DNA of 42,985 nt, taken from contig QEVT01000014.1 in NCBI GenBank assembly GCA_003576755.1, positions 1-42,985 of the forward strand, in the 5' to 3' direction. Origin of the DNA: a bacterium (GTDB taxonomy: Bacteria > Chloroflexota > Anaerolineae > Epilineales > Epilineaceae). The stretch's first letter is position 1. Each line of letters starts with the position of its first letter. The translations under genes and the position numbers were made by a program. Below the pieces are notes generated by a model. The model had not been told where the DNA came from, did no database searches, and was given only the letters and a program-made list of their open reading frames with translations. This document shows, piece by piece, positions 8,845 through 18,200 of the stretch.

Positions 8845-10046
8845 GCGAGATCCTCGAAGAGGCGTCCTTGTTCGAGATCGCGATCGAACAACGGCGCGGG
8901 TTCGAGGGCGTTGGCGCGCAAGAGGTCGCCGGCGCCCATCAAGTGGGTCCGCAAGGCCTCGCGGTTGGCGTCGGACACCTCTGCAACCCGTGTAGCACCG
9001 GCCTGCCACTCGACGAGCCGCAAGTGGCGATCGGTGATCCACTTCGCGTCTAGCAGCTCGGGGCTATGGGTAGTGATCACCACCTGCATGTGTTTGCTGG
9101 CGTTGACGAGCAGCTCGAGGATCGACTCCAGTGCGCCGGGGTGGATCGTCAGCTCCGGCTCTTCGACCGCGATCAGGATGGGTGCGGGGCGCTGGAAGAC
9201 GGCGGCGATCAGCCCGATCGCGCGGAGGGTGCCATCGGACATGCTGAAGCCCTCGAACTTCAGCCGCTTGGGGCGTCCGTTGCTCCATTCCTGGATGAAC
9301 GACAGGGCAAGGTGCTTGCCGTGCTTCAGCACTTGCACTTGTTTGGTGTTGGGCACGATGGTGGCAAGGATCTCCGAGATGCGTGCGAAGTCACTGGGCG
9401 ACTGGCGCTCGATCTCCTTGAGCACGCTGGTGGCGTTGGCGCCGTCGGGCCGGAGCGCGACGCCGCTGTCGGGTTCTTGCAGCTCGGCGAGTTTGGCGGG
9501 ATCGATGGCGTAGACGCGCAGCCCGGCCAGGGTCCGGAAGACGGGCGCGAAGCTCTCTTCGCCACCGATGAGTGGCAGCCCCAACGCGGCGGGGTCGATG
9601 GCGGGGGTCAGCCCCTTGACGCTTGACCGGAAGCTCGTCCCGTTGCGGTCGAACCATGCCTGTGTCGAACCATGGCTCACGCGGCACTGCTCGCGTAGCA
9701 CGGCGAAGCCGTAGTTGGGGAGTGCTTTGATCTCGAAGGCGTAGAAGCCGCCGGCGGCGCTCCCGTTCAAGCAGCTGAAGTCCACGCGCACGCCGAGGTT
9801 GGGTGGGTAGCTCTGGCCGGACGAGCGGTTGCGCACGGCGGCGATCCCGCCGGCGCGGTCGAACACGGCCTGGAGCGGGGCTTGCATCGCTTCGGCCAGG
9901 AAGGCGAAGGCGCTGACCACGTTGCTCTTGCCGGACCCGTTGCGGCCGACGAAGATGGTCGGATTGTCGAAGGTGATTCGCTGCACGGGAATGCTGCGGA
10001 AGCGCTTGAGCACGAGCTGCTTGATCACGGGTTCCATGGCTGTCAT
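8841..10046 (-). CDS. RecF/SMC-like AAA ATPase (AAA_21 type), partner of DUF4276
   Basis: A 401-residue ATPase of the AAA15/AAA_21 class. The N-terminus has 'LVLKRFRSI' followed by Walker A GRNGSGKS (34-41). Later come an ABC-like signature (SMSDGTLR), Walker B with acidic pair (ILIAVEEPELTIHP), and a D-loop/H-loop stretch (ITTHSPELLD). This is the arrangement of OLD and RecF-like proteins, but without a fused TOPRIM domain; that role appears to be supplied by the next gene. The start ATG (10046) overlaps the stop of the methylase gene as ATGA, and its own stop overlaps the DUF4276 start as GTGA. A second in-frame ATG at 10037 is possible. Probable role: nucleotide-dependent sensor or regulator of a nuclease during phage infection (inference from family and context). 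Confidence 0.87.
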   Translation of the reverse strand: MTAMEPVIKQLVLKRFRSIPVQRITFDNPTIFVGRNGSGKSNVVSAFAFLAEAMQAPLQAVFDRAGGIAAVRNRSSGQSYPPNLGVRVDFSCLNGSAAGGFYAFEIKALPNYGFAVLREQCRVSHGSTQAWFDRNGTSFRSSVKGLTPAIDPAALGLPLIGGEESFAPVFRTLAGLRVYAIDPAKLAELQEPDSGVALRPDGANATSVLKEIERQSPSDFARISEILATIVPNTKQVQVLKHGKHLALSFIQEWSNGRPKRLKFEGFSMSDGTLRAIGLIAAVFQRPAPILIAVEEPELTIHPGALESILELLVNASKHMQVVITTHSPELLDAKWITDRHLRLVEWQAGATRVAEVSDANREALRTHLMGAGDLLRANALEPAPLFDRDLEQGRLFEDLA

Positions 10047-11478
10047 CGTGGCACCGCCAGCAACATGGCGTCAAGCAGGCGCTTCTCCTCGCTGCCCATG
10101 GGGTACAGGGCCGACAGTGCGTTGGCCAGGCGCAGGAAGTCAGGACCGCGATCCTGCTCGGCCTTGAGCAACGCTCGCAGGGCGTTGGTGCGGCCGGCCG
10201 ATTGGAGCAGCATGGCGACGTGGACGCGATCGAGGGTGGTGGCTTCGCGCGCCGCGGCCAGGCTGTCGTCGGACACGTCCGTGCCGCTGAACCGCCCGCG
10301 GTCGCGACCGCGCGTGGTGGTCTTCGCGGGCGCGGCCAACTCGGGGAAGAGCAGCCCCTGCAGCGGCTTGGCGCCCAGCACCGGCTCGTGCTCGAGCCGC
10401 GCGGCCACGGCGTGCGCGCCTTCCTCGCCGAAGAGTTGTCTGGCGCGTTCGGCAACGGGCAGGAGGCGCACGACGCCCTTGTCGGTGTCGATGACCCGCC
10501 TTTCCCACCGCGGCAGGTCGATGCCGAGCGGCTGGGCGAAGCGGCGGACGACGTCGAAGACCAGCGTAAAGCCCTTGGTCTTGGCGCGACTGACGCCGCC
10601 GCTCTCCTCGTCGTCGTCCTGGTCGAGGAGATCAGCGTCGTCGACGGGCTTGGTCTCGCCGGCGCCGAGATCCACATCGGCGCTCGTGGCCTGGAGTGTC
10701 CACAGGAAAAGCGCTGTCAGGCGCGCATCTTCTTCGATGGCGCCGGCCGCCCCGTTGCCCGCCCGTGCCTCGGCGGTGCCCAGGACTTGCTCCAGCGCGC
10801 TGCGGCCGACGACTTCCCACACTTTCGGCAGGTATTCAGCGAGCGTGACTTGGCGGCCGTCGGCGGTTTCTACGCGCGAGAAACGGCTGAAGATCTCGAG
10901 CGCCGGCCCGATGCACGCGAACACGAGATCGGCGCCGCGGATGCCTTCGCCTTGCAGTCTCTCCATCCAATCGGCGACGCGCCTTGGCAGCTCGCGCAGC
11001 ACGTCCGCCCAGTCACCGACCGGCGCGTCGTCGGGGCGGGGGCGGCAGATGAGGTGGACGCTGGTGGCGAGGGCGGCGGAATCGCGGGCACGAAGGCGGG
11101 ACGCCATCTCGGTTGCGATGGGCCAGGAGCCGGTGATCGTCCAGCTGCCACGGATCATACCTGACAGAAGTGCCTCCCAGCCGTCGGTAGACTTGTGAGC
11201 AAATACAACCGAGCCGATGCCGTCTTCACGGAGTACGCGGCGGCCCTCGGCGAAGGCGCGGGCCATCGTTTCTTCGAACCAGGTGCGATCCTTGGGGTGG
11301 CCGTTGTCTACCTTGGTCTCGTCCTGAACGACCTCACGCGTCTTCGGGGATAGAGGGTTCGAGGGATCGAAAGCATCTCGCAGGAGTGGATGACCGGGCA
11401 AGGCACGCTTTAGCCAGACGAGAAAGAAGTCCGAGAGGTCGGCATAGGGTACGGCGTCGTAGTAGGGCGGGTCGGTGA

Positions 11479-11492
11479 ACCAGACACCAGAC
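11479..11492 (-). repeat. 7-bp tandem duplication in the methylase gene
   Basis: On the coding strand GTCTGGT occurs twice in a row, just before the codons for the catalytic TDPPYYD motif. With one unit the frame reads ...DEAADVWFTDPPYYD, matching the family pattern. With two units the frame shifts by one and the motif is lost from the upstream reading frame. Confidence 0.9.
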
Positions 11493-11883
11493 ATCCGCAG
11501 CCTCATCAGGTAGGGGGTGTTGGCTGGCGTCTGCCAGTTGTGCTTGTCCACGACGACTGCTCCGGGACGCCTCAATCACTTCCGCAACTAGTTCGAAACC
11601 ACTCTTCCAGTTCCCGGGTGCATCAGCGATCGGCACAACCTCCGAAAAGTCCCAAACGATGGGGAGCGCCTGTCGACCAAAGGTATGTTGCATCTTCTCA
11701 GCCACTGCATTCCACCGTGTGCACGACATTCCACTCATGGCAACCCGGCTGAGAGCACATGCGAGTACGGCTGCAGAATCCTGGCCAGCCAATGGTGCGA
11801 TCTGGTTGCACAGCCAGTCAAGCGCCACCTTCTGCCGCGCCGTGAACAAATCCCCCCACTGCAACATACCGTAGCGCTGGACG

Positions 11884-11957
11884 CGGAAGCCAAGCGTGCC
11901 GATGGGAGGCAGTGGCTCATCGGAAGCCAAGCGTGCCGATGGGAGGCAGTGGCTCAT
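11884..11957 (-). repeat. 37-bp perfect tandem duplication in the methylase gene
   Basis: Two identical 37-bp units lie head to tail (11884-11920 and 11921-11957). Both encode DEPLPPIGTLGFR, so the peptide appears at the end of the N-terminal fragment and again at the start of the middle fragment. The junction reads CGA TGA and terminates translation. Since 37 is one more than a multiple of three, loss of one unit restores the frame. Confidence 0.95.
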
Positions 11958-13120
11958 CCGGTACCGGGCATAGCCCTTGCCTGCCGCCACGTCCCCACTC
12001 GTCGAGGATCTTCGCGAGGCAGGCTTGTGCCCGATACACGGCCGCGTAGTCGCTATCCGTGGGAAGCCGGTAGTGACGGCCGTTCTGCCCGGGGCGGAGG
12101 GTCACGACGGCGAGAAGGCGTGCGCCTGTGGCACGGTTCCCACTCGGGTCGAACTGGACGTCCGCCCCCCCGCGTTGCGCGGCAAGCTGCGCGCGCACGC
12201 GCTCGGGCGGGAGCACCGCACCGCAGGCAACACACGTCGCCTTCGCACGGGTCACCGTACCAAGAGGCACGTCCTGCTCGGCCCGTGGCTCGAAGACCTC
12301 CAACGCCACATGGGGCGGCTCGCCTGCCGGACGCTCGACTCGATGGCGCAGGGCCCGCTTTCGCTTCGCCTTCTTGCAGAGCCAGAAAGATCGCACCAGT
12401 GGGATCTCCGCTCCGCAGTTCGGCGCCTCACAGCGCACCGTGCGCGCCCAAAGGTAGGCGATCGGCGCAGCACCGTCTGGGTCCTTGGGGTACAAGTCAG
12501 CCAGCACCTGCTCGGCCTGCTGCTTGATCTCCGCCCCGACACGGCGCAGATCCTCGGCCAGCTCCGGTCCGTGGCGCGGGATGTCCTCCAGCATCACCTT
12601 GAGGATCAGGCACGCGACGGGGTTCAAGTCACTCGCGAACACCTCACATCCCAGCCGCAGCGCTTCCAGCGGAATCGATCCGCCCCCGGCGAACGGATCA
12701 ACGACGAGGGGCGGCTCGTCCGAGTGCGCGGCCAGGACGAGGTTGCGGGCTACACGCAGATACGTGCTGTTGGCCGCCAAGTCCCAGTTGGAAAATGAAC
12801 CGATGAACCACAGGAGTGCCTTGCGCAACTCAGCGTCGCTGGTCGGCGGCTGGCGGACGTCCTTGAGAACCTCCGCGGCCTGCCGCTTGAAAGCCTCCGG
12901 GCACAATGGATCGCACGGGTCGGGCAACAACAGCCCCATGAGCACCGCGCGACTGGAGGCCAGGGGTCGACGCGCCCACCACAAGTGGAGCGTGCTCGGG
13001 TGCCCGTGCCGGATCGACTTCTCGCGCGCCGCATGGATCGAGACCGTGGCAATCGGGAAGTCGACCTCGGCGAGGCGCTTGCACTCCTTGGGGATCATCG
13101 TTGCCTACGCGCCAGTTCGC

Positions 13121-15241
13121 TCATGCGCCACCCCACCGGGTCTGGACAAACCGCACCGCCTCGCTCACCGGAAGTGGCCGAGTGGCGTTCCCAACACGCA
13201 GGTAGAAGGCAGATGCCCCGCCTTCCGTCACGTACACAGGATGATCGCTCGGTTCGACCGCGATCAGGCAGACGTCGAAGCCGTCGAGCTGGTGGAAGGT
13301 CACCGTGAGAAAAGCCGAGACCGATTCGCCCAGGTCACGCGAGACGATCTGGTGCAGGCGCAGCTCGAAGCCGTCCCGGTTCTGTTTTTCCAGCGATGCG
13401 TAGTCATCCGCCAAGCCCGCGATTTCGCCCGAATCGGTCACCCCGATCAGGAGCGAGCCACCCTTCTTGGCGTTCAGGAAGCCAGCGAGCGTCTTGACGA
13501 CGACCCTTTCGAGATCCTTGTTGGCCCGGTTTTCCTTCCGGTCCCAACGCAGGCTGGACTTGAACTCCAGCGTCTCGCTCTCTCCAGCCGAGATGTGTCG
13601 GCGCACCCAAGTCTCGTCGATCTCCGCGTCCGTGACCGGTAGCCAGGCCGCCAGGAACTCGTTCATCGCCTGAGCCAGGAGGAGCCGTCGGGCGGCGAGA
13701 AAATCCAGGAAGCGATCAGGCGACCACAGGTCACGGTCCATGGGGATGCACTGAGCGCGCAGAGCGCCCGGCTGCTGTTCGTCCACCTCGGGCAGGTATG
13801 CGTTGGGCGCCTGCTTAAGGAATTTGGCGTCCGGTTTACCCACCAAGTAGGCCCGGTTCGCAAGCTCGTTGATGATCTTGAAATCGTCTGCCGAGTCGAA
13901 GTGGGCCGCCTTGAGCACGCTCTTGGGGAAGATATGGTGCGCTTCCAGACCGTTCGACCTCCCCATGGCTTGATCGTAGAGCTTGATCCCGGTGAACCAA
14001 TCACGCGCACCACGGGACCGGGCAAGCACGTAGCTGAAGAGGGCATAGGCCGTGCCGATCTTCGCCCCCGCCAGATCCGATGATTCCAGGGTCAAGCGGC
14101 CGCGCTCGCGCAAAATGGCCTGCTCCAGCTCATGGGTCGGGTCGATGTCGCCTCCGCCTACCAGACTGACGTCCTGCTGGAGCTTGGTCTCGGTCGCCCC
14201 GGAGTAGCGGCTCCAAAGACCCGCCAAGTACATCCAACGGATGAAGCGCCGCATGATCGTATCGGTTGGGAAGACCCCGTCGTGCTTGGCCAGGTAGACG
14301 ATCATCGGCACCAAGACGTAGAGGGTCGGAAGGTCGCCGATGTCGTCGATGAAGGCTTCTCGCCGGAGCACGTGGGCCAATCGCTCAAAGGCACCCTTCA
14401 CCGCGGTCCAGCTTTGCTGGAGCGTCTCAGCTTCGACGCGATAGAACGTACCCTCCAACAGGACCGACCCCGCTGCAACACCGGCGATACAGCGGACGAG
14501 AAAGCTCATGTCCACCCCGAAGCCGAGGGGCTTCATCGCATGTGAGAAGCCGCGCAACTCCTCACGCGCCTGGGGCCAGATGCTGCAGATGTGAGCCAGC
14601 GCCAGATCTGCTTTCGTCAGGGGCGTCCCGGCCTTGTTGACTCGGTTAAAGATCTCCACCACCTCCGCAACCGAGTACTCCTCACCCGACAGCTGATCGA
14701 CCGTGTAGGTGTAGTCCCGGATGCGGTCGAGCCGACTCAGCCGTGCCAGATTCCTCTGATAGATCTCTCGCTGATCATCCGAGAAGCTGTCCATCCTCTC
14801 GAGAAGTCCGTTCAATCCCTCTCGCAAGAACTCGTGGACGCTGATCCAGGCCGGATTCTTCTCCATCAAAGTCACTTGCCAAAAACGGAACTCCTCGGTC
14901 TGTACGTTGAAGTACAGGTTCCAGAACAACGACTCGCCTTCGTAGAACGGGGGGGCCTTCCCCTCGAAGAGCACGTACAGGCTGGTCAGGCGCTGCTGGC
15001 CATCGAGCAGCAGCAGTGAGTGACCTTCGGAAGCTACCATCCCGCCTCGCACGGGTGAGGGTCTATAGGTCTTCCAAATCAGCAGGTGCCCCGTCGGGTG
15101 TCGGCGGTACAGCGATTGGACCAATCCTCGCACCTGATCAGACTTCCACACATAGCCCCGTTGAAACTCTGGAAGGAGAATCTCATTGAGTTGAATCTGC
15201 TTCAAGAGCTCAGCGATCGAACGCACTTCGTGCATCGTCAT
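13121..15241 (-). CDS. DUF262-HNH protein fused to an AlbA_2-type domain
   Basis: A 706-residue three-part protein. The N-terminal DUF262 (ParB/GmrS-like) domain has the signature DGQQRLTS (80-86) after 'LPEFQRGYVW', a motif linked to nucleotide hydrolysis in GmrSD-type enzymes. A helical middle leads to an HNH-like nuclease segment (LEAHHIFPKS, then INELANRAYLVGK), as in DUF262/DUF1524 proteins. From about 553 to the end is an AlbA_2/Schlafen-like domain (GESETLEFKSSLRW, then GGSLLIGVTDSGEIAGL). The first two domains suggest modification-dependent DNA cleavage; the last may bind nucleic acid or NTP. The start ATG (15241) overlaps the helicase stop as ATGA; a second ATG two codons later is possible. 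It sits between helicase and methylase in the operon. The C-terminal fusion is the unusual feature. Confidence 0.87.
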   Translation of the reverse strand: MTMHEVRSIAELLKQIQLNEILLPEFQRGYVWKSDQVRGLVQSLYRRHPTGHLLIWKTYRPSPVRGGMVASEGHSLLLLDGQQRLTSLYVLFEGKAPPFYEGESLFWNLYFNVQTEEFRFWQVTLMEKNPAWISVHEFLREGLNGLLERMDSFSDDQREIYQRNLARLSRLDRIRDYTYTVDQLSGEEYSVAEVVEIFNRVNKAGTPLTKADLALAHICSIWPQAREELRGFSHAMKPLGFGVDMSFLVRCIAGVAAGSVLLEGTFYRVEAETLQQSWTAVKGAFERLAHVLRREAFIDDIGDLPTLYVLVPMIVYLAKHDGVFPTDTIMRRFIRWMYLAGLWSRYSGATETKLQQDVSLVGGGDIDPTHELEQAILRERGRLTLESSDLAGAKIGTAYALFSYVLARSRGARDWFTGIKLYDQAMGRSNGLEAHHIFPKSVLKAAHFDSADDFKIINELANRAYLVGKPDAKFLKQAPNAYLPEVDEQQPGALRAQCIPMDRDLWSPDRFLDFLAARRLLLAQAMNEFLAAWLPVTDAEIDETWVRRHISAGESETLEFKSSLRWDRKENRANKDLERVVVKTLAGFLNAKKGGSLLIGVTDSGEIAGLADDYASLEKQNRDGFELRLHQIVSRDLGESVSAFLTVTFHQLDGFDVCLIAVEPSDHPVYVTEGGASAFYLRVGNATRPLPVSEAVRFVQTRWGGA

Positions 15242-18200
15242 TGCCCTCCATAGTCAGCAGGTCTCTCCCGCACCCCCATCGGCCGCCGCATCGCGTCCAC
15301 CGAGAGGTAGTAATGCGCCACCTTCATCACCTCATGCCAGTCCATCCGTGCCGGGTCAGCGATCGGCTCCTGCAACGTCGGGTGGGTATCACAGTCGGTG
15401 ACCACGTACAGCCAATAGCAGTCGCGCCGATCCTCCGCCACGCGGCGCTCGTTCGGGGTGAGCAAGATCGTACCAGTGCTCGCGCCAATGCCCTTCACCT
15501 CGATCAAGCGCAAGTCGCCGGAAGCAAGATCCAGGCTGGTCACATCATAGCCCAGGTTGTGTTCCGACACGTCGTAGACCTCGCGACCCTGTGCCCGTTC
15601 GTGAGCCATCACCACACCCATGGCCTTGGCCTCCGTCTCGAAGTTCGGCCGCAGCCGCCGCACCTCAGGCGCCTCACGCTCGGGGTGGGGCAACACCAGC
15701 ACGCTCGCCAGACGGTCGATCGACTGCAGCGACAACGACTGCTGCCGCTGCAGGTCGGCCCGCCGGTGGTCGCGCCGCGCAAGAAGCTCCGCGTGGCGCG
15801 CCTCAGCCATCGCCAAACGCCCCTCGGCGCCGGGCAGCTTCTGCTCGACATCCCCGGCAGCCCGCCCGATCTCGTCATCCGCTCGCTGCAAGAGCTCGGT
15901 GAGCGAAAGCTCGACATGCTCGCGCACCCGCTCGATCTCCGCCAGGCGGTCACGGCGGACTTCCTCGATGAAGGGGCGGAGCGCGCGTTCGTGAAGCCAC
16001 TCCGCCGCCTCTGGGAGCGCCACGACCCCCGGCAGGTCATACGGTACCTCCGCCGGGGTGAAGTTGCCCACGAGACCCGGCTCATGGAGCTTGGGCGCCC
16101 CGTGCTCAGAGATCTCGACCGCGAAGAGCCGTTCGTGGATCACGTGCCCGAGACCGTCGACCACCCGCGCCCGATAGAAGTCGATACGCGCCGGTTGGTC
16201 GTACGACAGTGCGTAGAACGTCGCGCCGCGGCCGAGCACGTCAACCGCCTGCGCATAGGTGTGCCGGCGGACCGCTTCGAAGAACGGATGCCCCGGCGTG
16301 ATCCATTCGAGCTTCCACTCCTCGGCCGCGTCCCGGTCCGTCGAACAACGCGGATAGCGATCCGCCAGCGCTGGAAGCCGCCAACTCGACTCCTTCTCAT
16401 ACTGGCGCAGAACGGGCGGCGTACGAGCCGGATCAAAGGCATGCGGCAAACCTTGCACCCGTCTCAGCGCGATCGGCACGTATTCAGCCGCATCGTGCAG
16501 GAATCGCTCGATCGTCTCGGGCACCACCCGCCGCTCCTTCGCCCGGGCTCGGCGCTCGATCAACATCTCCAGGTTCAGCGCCTTGCTCGCCAAGCCCTCC
16601 AGCGCGTTCTGACAGATTGCCCGGAATTGGTCCACGTCGATGTCACGCAATAGCCGCTCTTCCAGGTCCGCATCGCCCATCCGTCCCGAGTAGTACTCGC
16701 GCAGAACGCGCTCGATGCTCGCCGCCGGCAGGACCTCGCCGACGACGTTGAACACCGCGTCGTCATCCAGCGCATCGCGAATCTCCTCCAGCTTCTCGAG
16801 CAGCCGCTGGAGGACACGGCCCTCGATCGTGTTGGTCGCGACGAAGTTGAAGATGAGGCAGTCCTTCCGCTGGCCATACCGGTGGATCCGCCCCATTCTC
16901 TGCTCAAGGCGGTTTGGATTCCAGGGAATGTCGTAGTTGAAGAGGATGTTGCAGACCTGCAGGTTGATGCCTTCGCCGGCCGCCTCCGTTGCCACGAGGA
17001 TCTGTATCCCGTCATCCTCCCTGAACTGCTGCTCGGCGAAGAGGCGCGTGCCCGGCTCGTCCCGCGAGCCCGGCTTCATACCGCCGTGGATAAAGCCGAC
17101 GCGGAAACCCCATTCCCTCAGGCGCCCCACCAGATAGTCCAGGGTGTCCTTGAACTCCGTGAAGAGCAATAGCCGCTGGCCGGGATCGTCAAAGAAGCCC
17201 TCCTTGTGCAGCAACGCCTTGAGCTCCGACAGCTTCGACTCGACGCCGGCCTGCTCCACGGCGAGCGCCTGGATCGCCAGATCTCGAAGCTCTGCGATTT
17301 CCTGACGTACCTGGTCGGCATTCTCAGCCAGCGAGATGGCCTCGATCATCTCCTCCAACCGCTCGCGATCGCTCTCCTCCATCTCCTCGATCTCATCCGG
17401 GTCCGGGATGGTCGGAGCACTGAGCGCCATGATCTGGGCCTTCTTCAGCGCTTCCTCCAGGCGTGCGGCGCGCTTTTCCAGCGAACGGCGCATCGCGTAG
17501 GTGCTCGACGCCAGCCGTCGCTGGTACAGCGACATCAAGAACCCGATTGCGCGTGCGCGCGGGTCGGCGCCGCCATCGGCGGCGCGGGCGCTTTCGCGCT
17601 TCACGTACCGTGTCACGTCGCAGTACAGTGCGTGCTCGTCGCCGTCGATCTGGAAGTCGACCGTGTGAGGGATGCGCTTCTTGAAGATCGGCTCGGTCGC
17701 CCAAGTGCCATCCGGCCGGCGTTCGGGAAAGTAGACCATCGCTTCCTTCGTGCGCCGCAGGTAGAAGGGCGCACGGCGTCGGTCCATGGCCTCTCGGATC
17801 GACCGCACATCGGCGTAGGCGTCCGCGTCAAGGAGCTGCAGGAACAGGCTGAAGTTCGCGGGATCTCCCTTGTGCGGCGTAGCCGTGAGCAGCAATATGT
17901 GGTCGGTGCTGTCACGTAGAAGCTCGCCAAGCTTGTAGCGCAGGCTCTTGTGGGACTCGTCGGCGGCAGACATCCGATGTGCCTCGTCGACGATCACGAG
18001 ATCCCAGTGAACCTGTCGAAGGCCGGGGAGGATGTCGGCGCGCTTCGCGAGATCGAGCGATGTGATGACCCTGTTACGCTCAAGCCATTGGTTCAAGCCA
18101 AACTGGTCGCGGATCTCCTGCCCCTTCATCACCAGAAACTGACTGTCGAACTTCTCCCTCAGCTCGCGCTGCCACTGAAATGCCAAGTTCGCCGGGCAAA

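Larger units (their letters stand above)
10043..13098 (-). pseudogene. DUF1156 adenine-specific DNA methylase, split by two tandem duplications
   Basis: Encodes a Zn-ribbon-containing N6-adenine DNA methylase of the DUF1156/COG1743 family, in three frames. The N-terminal part (13098 to about 11920) has the family start MIPKECKRLAEVDFPIA, SAM motif DPFAGGGSIPLEAL and Cys pairs of a Zn-ribbon. The middle part runs about 11920-11493. The C-terminal part (to 10043) begins at FTDPPYYD, the DPPY catalytic motif. The first break is a 37-bp direct duplication (11884-11957); its junction creates the stop after TLGFR. The second is a 7-bp duplication (11479-11492). Each shifts the frame by one. Removing one unit of each leaves 3012 bp, exactly 1004 codons, which confirms the diagnosis. 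The rest of the gene shows no decay, so inactivation is recent or reversible. The gene starts 22 nt after the DUF262 gene and overlaps the ATPase start by ATGA. Confidence 0.9.

Noticed and set aside
6619..9513. 964-residue plus-strand frame across the DUF499, DUF4276 and ATPase genes
   Set aside because: No domain or ribosome site; minus-strand genes there have full motifs and family length.
11479..11957. Programmed ribosomal frameshifting in the methylase gene
   Set aside because: No slippery heptamer is seen at either site, and each break is fully explained by an exact tandem duplication.
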